Shown here: one piece after another, positions 47,401-60,932 of the stretch
Layout: each line of letters opens with the position of its first letter
Position numbering within the stretch: position 1 is the first letter of the stretch
DNA from: Isoetes taiwanensis
Lineage: Eukaryota > Streptophyta > Lycopodiopsida > Isoetales > Isoetaceae
Assembly: GCA_021234155.1 (NCBI GenBank)
Contig: JAJEKV010000041.1
Span: 10,621,018 to 10,685,017, forward strand
Direction: 5' to 3'
DNA: 64,000 bases
The notes under the pieces: generated by a model
What the model was told of the DNA's origin: nothing
Databases searched by the model: none
Seen by the model: the letters and a program-made list of their open reading frames with translations, nothing else
Made by a program: the position numbers and the translations under genes

Positions 47401-48498
47401 TATAGAAATGATGTTTTAAGTCAACCCATTTTCATGTTGGCAAGCAAGATGCGTTGTTTTACATGAAGGAACATACGAATGTACTATTTATACAAAAGGC
47501 CAATAACTTTATACTTGAATGCATTATTTGGCCAACAACTTGAAAAACTTAAGTTTTTCAATTACTTGGTTTCAAGTTAATTGAGTTTCAACTATATCTC
47601 AATCTACTTGTTTTACTTGTGTTCTAAGTCAACAATGGGCTTTGTGTTCTAAGTTAACGTTTGCTTAGCTTTGCGTTCTAAGTTAAAGTTTGGGATGTCA
47701 CTTGCTTTGTTAAAATGGTGCATTTAGGTTTGTTGAAGTGATGCATTTGTTAAAAGTTGTTAAAGTTTGTTAAAATGATGCATTTGAGTCAGTATTTATT
47801 TAGTTGAAACGTTAAGTTTTTTTCCTTTAACTGACCAAAATGTTTCTATTTAAAAGTGAACCACCTTGACTTCACTTGGTATGTGTGCCTCTATATAGAA
47901 TATGACGCCCTCCATCAACAACACAAACAATTAGTAATGTTGAAAACCACATCATGTTCAAAACAATTAGTAAAGTAGATTAATCCATGCACAATGCCAC
48001 GTTTATATCAAAATGAGACAATTTTTATAGCATGCCAATAATTTATTCATAATGTTATACTATCGATTTACTGAGTGCACCTTATCAGACAGTCTTATAA
48101 TTTTGTACTATCCCAAGTGTATCAAATTCAATCTTATAATAATGCACATTGGACATGTCAATAATAGATCAACAAGAAATACAATGTTCAATTCATACTT
48201 TAGAAAGTGGAAGAATGCCTTCAAGTTTATATAGTCATCTTAAAAAGTGTCTTCTATTATTTGGCCACATGGTATGGAATGGTCAAAACCATGCTTTAGT
48301 TTTTGCATTAGTTTTAACATGCAATTATTTACACTTATGTCAACTTCGGCCCTCTTTCAAATGGAGTATCTTATAGATTCTTTCAGGATTCCTCTAGACT
48401 CTTTAAGTATCTTCAAGACCATATAATACTTTTGCCTATAGATATTTTAAGTTAAATCCAATATTTATATTTACTTTTTTACTTATGCCCAAGGAAAA
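47401..48498. other. No recognisable gene
   Basis: AT-rich. A cluster of TTAAAGTTTG/AAGTTAA-like short repeats occurs at about 47,560-47,800. The palindromic TCTATATAGA at about 47,891-47,900 is the candidate 5' end of a Helitron on either strand. Confidence 0.4.
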
Positions 48499-48527
48499 GC
48501 CCAGTAACGCTGGGCATGTTTTCTAGT
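48499..48527 (+). mobile_element. 3' terminus of a plus-strand Helitron
   Basis: A perfect hairpin GCCCAGTAACGCTGGGC (48499-48515), a seven-base spacer, CTAG (48523-48526) and then T. The hairpin closely resembles the one at 31108-31124, so the two belong to one family. The matching 5' end is not fixed. Confidence 0.65.
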
Positions 48528-48780
48528 ATTTTATAAACAAGCAAAATGTGCAATCTAAAATGGGCACGGGTTTTTAATTTCTTAAAAAGCCAACATAAAA
48601 TTTCTAATAAAAAAAAAAGATATTTTTGTGGCAAACCATTGTTCGAACAAAAAATATCCAAGTCACTAAAGATAAAGAACAAAGAGGGTGGACAAAGGCC
48701 TTTTCTTTTTCAAAAGGCTATCACAACAGCGCATGCTTTATAAACAAAGAAAAGATGCAATATAAAATAGGCGAATGCCT

Positions 48781-51029
<2,249 letters not shown>

Positions 51030-51480
51030 TTACAATCTGATATAATCACTTCAAGAAGCCCATGATTCTTGAACACATCCTTCAAAAAGACCCGAGTAGC
51101 TACAATTGCCTTAAGCAATTTCTTGCAGGGTAAAAATATTGCATACTTCCTCAATCGATCTACAATTGTCCACACTTGATCATTACACTGAACACTTCAA
51201 GGTAAAGAAGCAAAATGCATAGTCAATTGTTGGAAGGTCTTTCTGGTATACACAATGCCAGAATAATTCTGGAGTCTTTGCATGCGAATCCTTTGTTTTT
51301 TGACATGATATACACTTCTCAACAAATGTAATCATGCCACTCCTAAGTGTTTTCTATTAGAAATGCCTAGCCACCAAATCTAGATTATTGGATATCATTC
51401 TATGACCTGCAGCAAGTGCTTCGTGACATTCCTTCAACTGTCGCAAAAATTCTTTGACACACAAACAATCCTTGTGGAAC
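51030..51480 (-). pseudogene. Ty3/gypsy integrase fragment
   Basis: On the minus strand, in broken frames: a zinc-domain piece (ECHEALAAGHRMI, NNLDLVARHF), then a FVEKCISCQKTKD-like piece, then a catalytic-core-like stretch further down. The order and motifs fit the integrase HHCC domain and the start of the core. No other part of the element was recognised nearby. Confidence 0.6.
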
Positions 51481-51489
51481 GAACAATAG

Positions 51490-51940
51490 CGAGCCATAGA
51501 CACAACCAAGTCGGGTGGGGAGCCAACGACGACGATCCACGCCACTGCCAAGTCGGGTAGGCATATAGCCACCACCAAGTCGAGTGGGTAGCAAAACTAG
51601 CAAAGTCGACCACACGACACCACCAAGTCGGATGGGGAGCCAACAATGACGATCCAAGACACCACCAAGTCAGGTGGGTAGTTACAACCATCAAATGGGG
51701 TGGGGAGCCAATTAACCGAGATAGACACCACCAAGTTGGGTGGACACTGGACCACCACTTAGTCGAGTGGGCAGTCAAACACCACCAAAGTCGGGTGGGA
51801 AGCCAACAATGGCGAGCCAAACACACGACCAAGTGGTGTGGGAAGGCAATAATGACGAGCCAAAGACACAACCAAGTCGTGTGGGGAGCCAACGACGAGG
51901 ATCCACGAAACCACCAAGTCTGGTGGGTAGCCAAACTGAT
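51490..51940 (+). repeat. Minisatellite, block B
   Basis: At least ten imperfect units around CACCACCAAGTCGGGTGGG followed by (G/T)AGCCAAC, spaced about 35-50 bp. The reverse complement of the unit is found at 32,605-32,790. Overlapping ORFs with many Trp, Pro and His residues on the minus strand come from the repeat. Confidence 0.85.
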
Positions 51941-52255
51941 TGAGCCTATATTCGAACACGATTATATTCTTCACTGAGGCAGTAAAACTACAATCTAGGG
52001 TGGACGATAAAAAACATTCAATTCGATTCAATTAAAAATCACAGAACACATAACGTAAAACAAGAACCTGGATTGGACGATATGTATTCAAATGATCAAG
52101 AGCAACAAACACATAGAAGTTTGGATAAGCAACTCCTTTAATTGTTCATGTTATGAGCCTAAATCAAGTCTTTCCAAAATAATTCAAAAGAAATGGGAAC
52201 CCGTGATCAGCCATAGAATGAGGTCAAGATTCGCAGCCTGGAGAAAAAATAAAAC

Positions 52256-52266
52256 TAGCCGTTGAA
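52256..52266 (-). promoter_or_regulatory. Candidate MSA element (MYB3R site), distal
   Basis: Minus strand TTCAACGGCTA matches the mitosis-specific activator consensus at 10 of 11 positions, including the full AACGG core. It lies about 235 bp upstream of the kinesin start codon. Confidence 0.55.
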
Positions 52267-52338
52267 AGCTCTGTCCAATATGCCTTGTAGAAAATTGCTA
52301 AGCATTTCTTTACCCCGATTAGTCGCCCCTTACCATAC

Positions 52339-52349
52339 TGACCGTTGCC
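52339..52349 (-). promoter_or_regulatory. Candidate MSA element (MYB3R site), proximal
   Basis: Minus strand GGCAACGGTCA contains AACGGTCA, the core and 3' half of the MSA consensus, about 150 bp upstream of the kinesin start codon. Paired MSA elements are known in promoters of G2/M genes, including tobacco NACK1. Confidence 0.55.
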
Positions 52350-52500
52350 TTCAGTTTTTTTTTTTTGGCTGCTCTGCCATTTGCATTCGCTTTTTCCTCT
52401 CTGAATTTGGTCCGATCGATCGTTTCATTTGAAAATTTGCTGCACATGCAAGGGCCGATCCAATCCTTCAAAAAATAACGCAGCATTTACATTCTTGAGC

Positions 52501-55500
52501 ATGAATCCGTCGGAGATGATCCAGAAAGCTAGATGCAAGGAAGAAAAGATCTATGTCACGGTAAGAGTTAGGCCTTTGAGCTCCAAGGAAATAGCCCACA
52601 AGGATGTTGTAGACTGGGAATGCGCAAACGAGCACACAATTATTTACAAACATCCTCTGCCAGATCGTTCTCCACATCCGGCTTCATACACATTTGGTGC
52701 GTTGATTGCTGTTTGATTTTGTGCATTGCATGGGGCAGTAAATTTGAATGCTGAACGGTCTTTTGGTGTCCGATCAGATCGTGTTTTTGGGCCAAGTTGT
52801 AACACCAAGGTTGTTTACGAGGAAGGAGCTAAAAATGTCGCTCTTTCTGCACTCACCGGCATCAACTGTAAGATTGGTTTAATCCCTTTATCCCAGGAGA
52901 GTAGTTTAACCCTGTGCTAAGCTTTCTTACTAAGAGCCTTTCTTATGCGCAGCCACAATTTTTGCATACGGGCAGACCAGCAGTGGAAAGACTTACACAA
53001 TGAGAGGTGTTATAGAGAGTGCCGTGGTGGATATCTATGAATACATAGAGAAGGTTTGTGAAATTTTCATCCTTTTGTGGCAGTTTAACGCAATGAATGT
53101 CTTAAACATGCGCCTTTACAGAACCACGAGAGGGAATTTGTGCTTAAAATATCAGGGTTGGAGATTTACAACGAAGTTGTAAAAGATCTTCTAAATCCAG
53201 ACAGTGGTCCCCTTAGACTTTTAGATGATCCTGAGGTAATGGGATGTAGGATTTTATGATTCACCTGCCTGCTGATTCTAATCCTAGTAAATACTTCCTC
53301 TACAGAAAGGAGTAATTGTTGACAGACTGAACGAGAACATTGTTCGTGATAGTAAGCATCTTAGACATGTTCTTTCTATCTGTGATGGTAAGCATTTTAC
53401 ACAGTTTAAGCTGTCATTTTTCAACTACTCTTATGTTAGTGCCTTAAAGAATAGATTTTTCATGTCTCATGAAACAGCTCAAAGGCAAGTTGGGGAAACA
53501 ATGCTTAACGATGCAAGTTCAAGATCACATCAAATAATCAGATTGGTAAGAGCTTATACCAAATTGGCAATTGTATATCTATGGAATGCCCCAGGAATTG
53601 TTTAACACGTTTTGTTACCGTTACTAAAATTGGTTTTGACTTCCAGACTGTTGAAAGTTTCCCTCGTGGGGATACTGAAGGAAATACTTTAAACACGATG
53701 GTTGCAAGCCTGGTAATGAGCATACTGTGCATGAGGCAATTGCGTCTTTGAAAGTATTGTTTAGAATAAATTTGTAATTCACGCCCCTTTTCCAGAACTT
53801 TGTGGATTTGGCTGGCAGTGAACGAGCATCTCAATCTCTAGCAGAAGGTGCAAGGTTGAAGGAGGGCTGTCACATTAATCGAAGCTTGCTTACATTGAGC
53901 ACTGTCATTCGTAAACTCAGGTATTTTACTTGAGTACCAGCACATATTGCAACGTCTTTTTGTAATGTGTACCTAGTCCGCCAAACTAGCCATTAGCTTT
54001 ACGTAATGCTACTGCCCCTAGATAATTTTGTTCTTATATTTTAGTCTGGCTCCTATACTAAGCATGTTCCGGAGGTTATATATATGTTCTGTTCAGGTAG
54101 AAAGCCAGGTCCTGTGCAGTTATGTAGTAATCATTTACAAGTTCAAGATCCTTTTCTGATTTTAATCCATGTGTACATGGTTCGTGCAGCGGAGGCAACA
54201 AGTTTAAAGGACATGTCCCTTACAGAGATTCTAAGCTGACACGCATTCTGCAACATTCACTCGGGGGTAATGCTCGGACTGCTATAATCTGCACCATGAG
54301 TCCAGCCCATTGTCATGTGGATCAGTCCAGAAATACACTTTCTTTTGCAACTAGAGCAAAGGAAGTTACTAATAATGCCCATGTTAATGTGGTAAGTTCT
54401 GCTAAGGGATTGCTCTTGTGTGCTTGCTTATAAGATTGTACTTAAGTTATCAATGCATAATGCAGGTAATCTCCGATAAAGATTTGGTGAAGCAATTACA
54501 AAAGGAAGTTGCCAGATTAGAGGCAGAGCTTAAGATTCCTGATGCTGCACCAACTTCGGAGACACTACTGCAAGAAAAGGAGCTTCAAATTCAGAAGGTA
54601 GGAACCAAAAAAGAACTGTTTTTTACCAACAATGGCATGCCTTTTCCAGGCGATATTTAACCCCAGCTTGTTATTGTAGATGGAGATGGAAATGAAACAA
54701 TTGACAGAACAACGTGATCTTGCTCAAGCTAAGCTTAATGAACTTCTCCAAAAGATGGAGGCAGATCAGGCAAATGAAATGGTAGCGAATTCTCTCATTG
54801 TGATTGGCTTTATTTCCTGTCCATTTAAATGATTTATGTTCTACTGCAGGAGCAGAAGAATCCAATGCCTGCACTACTTACTCCCCCAAAAGATGGACAT
54901 GTAGAACAGGAGAGGAATATGGTCTGCAGACAGTCCACTACTTCTGCAACACTTATGCTAGTTCAGGAAATAAGGAAGTTGGAAAAATTGCAAGATGAAC
55001 TTGGTGAGGATGCTGGCAGAGCTTTAGAAGCACTTCAAAAGGAGGTGGAGTGTCTGCGTTTGGCACAAACTGGAATGAACCACGATGCTGCATCAACTAT
55101 TGCCAAACTTCAAGCAGAGATCCATGATTTGCATGCCCAAAGAGCAACTATTAACAATGACGTGAATCCTGCTGAACTTAGGAGGAGCTTGATCTCCAAA
55201 AGCATAAGTGCTTCTTTAAGAGACGAAATAAGCAGGTTACGGGCTCTTGGAGGCAAAGATGAAAGTGAAGCAGATGTGGCTATTACTACTCTGGAGGAGC
55301 AACTTGAATCTGTCCAGATGTCATTAGACAAGATGGTTCTGGACTCACCTGGTGTGAAAGGGCAAGTAGGTGAGGATATGCTATCTCCCTCAAAGGCTAA
55401 GAACTCCAGTTCGCAGGAAGAAGCTGTTGCCCCCTACAATGGGCAGCAGTACTCGGCAGCGTTTGTTTGCAAGCAGCCCCACAAGCTCACCAAGGGGAAG

Positions 55501-56619
55501 ACGTAGTTCTTGCTTTGAGAACAATGAGAATACTCCACCAAAAAGTGGGGACAACACGTCCTTCCGACCTCTGGGTGATCTTAAACAAACTCCTATAAAA
55601 AGCGAGGATAATGAGGGCACCTTTCATTCCAAAGACAGTCCTTCAGCAGCACATAGAAGGACCAATTCAGTTGACATTCGTAAAATGCAAAAGTTGTTCA
55701 AGACTGCAGCTGAGGAGAACATTAAGAGCATCCGGGCTTATGTCACAGAATTAAAAGAGCGTGTGGCAAAGCTCCAATATCAGAAGCAGCTTCTTGTCTG
55801 CCAGGTAAAATTGTATTTTCCCGTTCCCTGCTTGGGTTTTTGGTTCAAAAAACCTGAACTCTTTTTTTTCCTGCCAGGTTCTAGAGCTAGAAGCAAATGC
55901 AAATAATGATGATGCAGAATTGGAAGCAGAAGAAGATGCAACAACACCGCCATTGCAGTCTCCAACAGCATGGCATTCTCAATTTGAGCATCAAAGCAGG
56001 CAAATAATTGAACTCTGGCATATATGCCAGGTCTCCATTGTGCACCGGACTCAGTTCTACTTACTGTTCAAGGGAGATCCTGCAGATGCCATTTATATGG
56101 AAGTGGAGTTGAGAAGATTGACATGGATGAAGGACAACTTCTCCAAAGGAGAAGATCTGCAGAGTCCTTCAGCTTGTCATGAAGACAACACGAATTCTCT
56201 TGCTGCAAGGTAAGTCTTATGTTTGAATAGCTTAGTTACTCTATAACCTTTATGCTAATTTGTTTGTTTATTCATTAATGTTCAGCTCCAGGGCGTTGAG
56301 GCGAGAAAGGGAACTGCTTGCAAAACGCATGCGTTGCAGGTTAACAGTGGAGGAAAGGGAGGAACTGTTCGTAAAGTGGAACATTCCACTCGATTCCAAA
56401 CAACGCAAGCTTCAGTTAGCCGAGGCAATCTGGATAGACCCACATGACAACGAACATATCCAAGCAAGTGCTGAGGTAGTTGCTCGTGTTGTGGGATTCT
56501 TTGAACCTCGGAACGCTGCTGCAAAGGAAATGTTTGAGCTCACCTTTGCTCCTCCTGCCAGTCCCAAACCTTGGCTTTTGGGTTGGAACTCCTTCTCTAC
56601 ATTGCTTAATAATATCTAG
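52501..56619 (+). CDS. Kinesin-7 of the NACK/HINKEL type
   Basis: About 946 residues from 15 exons: 52501-52696, 52778-52867, 52953-53053, 53122-53235, 53306-53387, 53478-53545, 53647-53712, 53796-53920, 54190-54391, 54466-54597, 54680-54781, 54850-55351, 55410-55804, 55878-56209, 56286-56619. The N-terminal motor has GQTSSGKT (P-loop), SSRSH (switch I) and DLAGSE (switch II), all intact. A coiled coil follows. The C-terminal NACK domain ([38 protein letters not shown]) binds NPK1-type MAP3K in tobacco and drives phragmoplast expansion in cytokinesis. TP-type CDK sites (TPPKDG, TPPKSG, TPIKSE) are present. The start at 52501 fits family N-termini. The 58-base intron at 55352-55409 is inferred from a frame change. 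Confidence 0.92.
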
Positions 56620-57901
56620 TAAGTAGTGAAAAATCAAGATGTAAATATCTGCATAGAGGAATAAGCCACTTTCTTGTGCTTCTGTCGGAGGTCTAGCGTG
56701 GTACTGGTGAAATAATACTGTATTCCCAAAGGAATTAGCGCTATGTGTTTAAATATGTGGACAATTGTAACCACAAAGATTGGTAATGGAATTTATTCTT
56801 GTAAAGATAGTCTCTTGTAAAACAGGCGTGGTTATTGGGAACCAAATAAACGACTAAATATATATCCTATATCATCTAATACTTGCAAGGTGTTTGTGGC
56901 AGGAACTAATTTTGCATTCTTTACGAGGTTGCTTTTTAAATACTCTTCTACGTAGCAAAACAAGGTAGGTGGACTATTTTTAAAGTGAAAAGGGAAAATA
57001 AGTGATTAGATCAATATTGTACTATTGTTGTGCATAAGAAAAAAATTTACTCCAGATGTGACATTTTGTTGGCAATGAGAACGTTACTATCTCATGGTCT
57101 AAAAATGAAAATCTTGTATTTATTGATTAGGTTTGCAAATGCTTTTTACAAGTTTTGTTTGTTGGGAAAAAAAGTTTTATTGAAAAATAAAGGCTTTTTT
57201 TGTGTGGCAAACTATTGCGAGTACATGAAAATAAAGAGGAAAAGATATATAGGTAAAAAGCTACTTTTTGGAGGCCCAACATAACTTTTCGAAAAGCTTG
57301 GTTTGCGACACTTCATTTCTGTAGACTCCATATCCTATCCGACTCCTATCCGACTTCATTTTTGCAGGGTCAATTTCTTCTTGGAAGGGAAATGCAGTTT
57401 AAGGGAAGAAAGAGGCAAATTAGCAGAACCAGGAACAACACAGTGGCAATAATAGTACAATGGACGGACAAGTCAAACATGGTGGAAATGGTCGCCAAAG
57501 AAGTTGTTGAATTAGACAAGGTCGCATATGTTGGAGCTCATAAGCTGCGACGGAGTAGTCCGCCCAGTCTTTCAGATGTTGTGATTTAGCCCACTAACCG
57601 AATACTTCTGGGCATCTTTTTAGCCAGTGAAAATAGATTCGACAGGTGGTTGATTGAGGCTGATTTTACTCTCAATGCGTAAATTATTGAAACAAGCGAG
57701 CTTTATAGATGACAAGCACTGGTTTATGGTTTATGCATGACAAAAACTAGAAGTTATTTCGCTTGTAAGTGCTATATTTTGTAGATATGACCACTACGGT
57801 TTGGTGATGGTTTATTGACATATGGAGACGATGCCTTGTGATTAGTAGTTAGATCAGTTTGTTGATCAAACAAAGGAGCTAAACAGGTTGGCTCCAAATT
57901 T
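56620..57901. other. Kinesin 3' flank; no further gene
   Basis: AT-rich. Around 57,120-57,310 the sequence resembles diverged sequence near 48,600-48,960 (TGTGGCAAAC, GGCCCAACATAAC), so both belong to an old repeat family. The short ORF at 57,362-57,589 has no known motif. Confidence 0.45.
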
Positions 57902-58097
57902 TGTTAGCGGAGGTGCTTTTATTAGGAAGGCAGCGTGCCTTTATAAAAAGGCAACATGAGCGCCTTTACCTTTCACCTTTACCTTTTACCTTTATGGTAC
58001 TACATAGTGTAAGTACATATATCATTCAATATACGTGTCTTGTATTGTGGTGCATACTTGTCTCTTGTGTTTGCATAGTAAATTAGTAAGTTTAACA
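57902..58097 (+). repeat. 5' LTR of copia element
   Basis: 196 bp, starting TGTTAGCGG and ending TTTAACA, followed directly by the primer site. Confidence 0.85.
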
Positions 58098-58109
58098 TGG
58101 TATCAGAGC
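58098..58109 (+). other. Primer binding site (tRNA-iMet) of copia element
   Basis: TGGTATCAGAGC, immediately after the 5' LTR. Confidence 0.9.
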
Positions 58110-58961
58110 ATTCGATCAAGGTAGCCTGCTCTGTAAGTTTTAGACTGTGAATCTATCATAGTAGAAAGACGCCTCGCCCATGTTTATCAACTGGTTCGCT
58201 GTTATGCTTTCTTTTATTCTTAAGAGCTCAACTGGAATTTCCTAGATGATTAGCTATAGCCTGTATTTTTCTCAAAAAGATCTGTTGAATCAGCGGTTAA
58301 TAGGTGTTCCACACAAAAGTATTCTGTGCATATCTTTTTAAACTATTAACTGCCCGCTTTGTAGTCTTGTTGGTCGAAACAGGTCCTTCTTGATCCAGAC
58401 ATGTTTGTTGTTGATCCAAAGTTGCTACTGCTGCTTCAGTAGGTCATGAACCAGCTACAGTGAATTTTAGTCCTGCATAACTGTTGATCATCGCCCGCTT
58501 TGCAGCTTAGTTGGTTAGACTTTACTGACGTGATCTTACTAAAGTGTGCTTAGTAGTGATATGATGTGACTTCTAGCTACTAGTAAGCGTCTAAAATAAA
58601 AAGTTAGAGGATCACAGTAGTGGTCTAACTAAACTGATGAGTCATAGACTAATTGTTTCGTAATTAATTTAGTAACAAGAATTCAAGTAATTACAATTGT
58701 GGATAACGTATAGATGCATTGGAATTATGCTTTTGAGTGATAAAAACTTGCATAATGTGTGATGCATATTGCATTAAACCTATCAATAGGACATCTAGCA
58801 TTGCATGTGCTTGAAAGTATTTCCCCTATTTCATGTGATGCACATTGCAATGTTGCACTTGCTTGATGATTTAATTAAGTGTTACATGAAGTATTAATAT
58901 TGGAAACTTCATTTGAATTATGTCTGGACGATTGTGCGAGTACCTTATTTGTATTAATGGA

Positions 58962-59104
58962 TGTAAATGCTATGAACTGCAAGTCGTGATGGTCTAGCAT
59001 TCTATAACCTTTGATAGAACTGATGGTGGTCTGTAAATGCTATGAACTGCAAGTGTTGATGGTCTAGCATTCTATAACCTTTGATAGAACTGATGGTGGT
59101 CTAT
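58962..59104 (+). repeat. ~71-bp tandem duplication inside copia element
   Basis: The unit GTAAATGCTATGAACTGCAA to GAACTGATGGTGGTCT occurs twice in direct orientation with two or three differences. Confidence 0.9.
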
Positions 59105-59216
59105 CAATGAGTAGTACTGCATCAATGAATGTATGTGAATATGTTATTATGGCCTCTGATAGAACTGTTAATGGTCTATCATTGAGAGGCATCGCATCAA
59201 TGGATGCCTATGAGGC

Positions 59217-60530
59217 ATGTGTCGTTGGGAAGCAACATGTGAGGTGTGTGCTATTGGAAAGCAACATGTGAGGCATGTGCTGTTGGGAAGAAACATTGCC
59301 CTCCTTTCAATGCGAAAGGGAAATGTGCAATTTATCTTTAAGAGCTTGTGCATGGTGATGTGGCCTACTACCTTATGCTTTGAGTGGTGCACGTTATTTC
59401 ATCTTATTTGTAGATGATTTTTCACGTAGAGCTTTTGTATGTTTTATCTCTATGAAATCCCAAGTCTTCACAAGTGTTTAAAAGTATGGTGGCAGGCTGG
59501 TAAAATGATCAAGCGATTACGTACTGACAATGCAAAATGGTGTTGCTGAGATTCATAATCATACGATAATCAATGTTGTTCGATGTATGCTGCCTGATTC
59601 ATGTGGAACAAAAGTTGCTAAATCCTAATGTGGATGATGCACCTCCCAATCATGTTGTAAAATCCTAATGTGGATAATGGGTCTTTACATCCTCATGTTG
59701 GGAATGAGCTTGTAAATGGGTTTTTACATCCTCATTTTGGGAACGAGCTTGTAAATCCTGAAGTGGAAGATGATTTCATACAAGAATTAGATTTGCATGA
59801 AGGCAATGGAAGCCCACCAGACGGATCTTGAAATATCATGCAGCTTTAGCTACTAGTGCAGATCCGGTTATGTCTTCATTACGAGTCAGAAATTGGCGCA
59901 TGGCCATGGAAGCTAAGTTTGAATTTCTTATCAACAAGAGTACTTGGGATGGAATCGATTATGAGGAAAGCCTTCTCACCCATCATGCATCTCACTAGCT
60001 TGAAAGTATTGCTAGCATTTGCTGCTCAATTTGATTTTCTTATATATCAAATGGATGTCAAAACTGCGTTTCTTAATGGAGATCTTATACATGAATCTGA
60101 AATTCCAATGTCTATCTAAAGCAGTGTCAAGAACACTTTATGGTGTTTGCGCTTTATATGGATGATACTACCTTGGTATCTAATAATATGGAATACTTGC
60201 AAGCAATCCAAAGAAGACTCTTTTCTGCATTTGAGATGGTGGACATCGGGGAAATATGCTCATGTTTAGGTATTCGGGTCAAATGAGACATACTTTCAGA
60301 TTGCTTGGGTACACAGATGCGCATTGGGATGGTTGTTCAGACACATACATATCAACAAGTGGTTGATATCTTTTCTTTGGAAAATCTTTGGTGTCTTGGA
60401 TGAGTAGGAAGCAACGATGTGTTTCACTTTCCACTGCCGAAGCAGAATATGTTGTTGCATCTTTGGCGAGGCGAGAACTTGTTTGGTTATGATGTTTGCT
60501 AGAGTGCTTAAGACAAGTTCAAGATGGACC
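59217..60530 (+). pseudogene. Copia pol remnant (pre-integrase, RT, RNase H)
   Basis: Pieces in order: CEVCAIGKQHVRHVL (GAG-pre-integrase zinc motif, near 59,235); an integrase-like stretch near 59,380-59,540 with RTDNA; RT text near 59,985-60,115 (MHLTSLKVLLAFAAQFDFL, then QMDVKTAFLNGDL); the YMDDTTL catalytic box near 60,157; and RNase H near 60,300-60,490 (SRKQRCVSLSTAEAEYVV). Frames change repeatedly and large parts are missing. Order integrase before RT confirms copia. Confidence 0.85.
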
Positions 60531-60742
60531 AAGTATACTTATGTGTCATAATCAAAGTGATATTGCATTATCAGAAAACTATCAAAGTACCATTGCATTA
60601 TTCTTGGTGTCCTTGAGAATAAGGATAGATATTATAAATTTGTAGCACTCGGCTTTTTTCCTTTGTGACCACCAAAGTTTTTTTTCATCCAAGTGCGAGG
60701 CCAAATTTGCAGGTGGGGAGATTATCTATGGGTTGCAATATT

Positions 60743-60927
60743 TGGTTGCTTTTATTAGGAAGGCAGCGTGCCTTTATAAAAAGGCAACATGAGCGCCTTT
60801 ACCTTTCACCTTTACCTTTTACCTTTATGGTGCTATATAGTGTAACACATATCATTCAATATACATGTCTTGTATTGTGATGCATACTTGTCTTTTGTGT
60901 TTACATAGTAAATTAGTAAGCTTAACA
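60743..60927 (+). repeat. 3' LTR of copia element
   Basis: About 185 bp, matching the 5' LTR from GCTTTTATTAGG on; the first few bases differ, so the exact start is approximate. A GGTGGGGAG purine run lies ~22 bases upstream. Confidence 0.8.
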
Positions 60928-60932
60928 AATTT

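Larger units (their letters stand above)
40303..47900 (-). mobile_element. Decayed autonomous Helitron
   Basis: The 3' end on the minus strand is CTAG at 40306-40303, followed by host T. A hairpin (40325-40343, GCCGGGC/GCCCTGGC) lies about 18 bases inside. A broken Rep-helicase gene lies on the same strand from about 46,475 to 41,573. The 5' end is not fixed: a candidate TCTATATAG start lies near 47,890-47,900 but lacks the preferred preceding A. Size would be about 7.6 kb, in the normal range for plant Helitrons. Confidence 0.65.
57902..60927 (+). mobile_element. Decayed Ty1/copia retrotransposon
   Basis: A 5' LTR (57902-58097) and 3' LTR (about 60743-60927) share a ~175-bp core from GCTTTTATTAGGAAGG to AACA. 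AATTT flanks the element on both sides (57897-57901 and 60928-60932). An initiator-Met primer site TGGTATCAGAGC (58098-58109) abuts the 5' LTR. At 3.03 kb it is shorter than a full copia element, so the interior has been deleted. Confidence 0.88.

Noticed and set aside
51434-51934. 166-codon minus-strand ORF rich in Trp/His/Pro
   Set aside because: Translation of the minisatellite; unit length and frame vary and there is no independent support.
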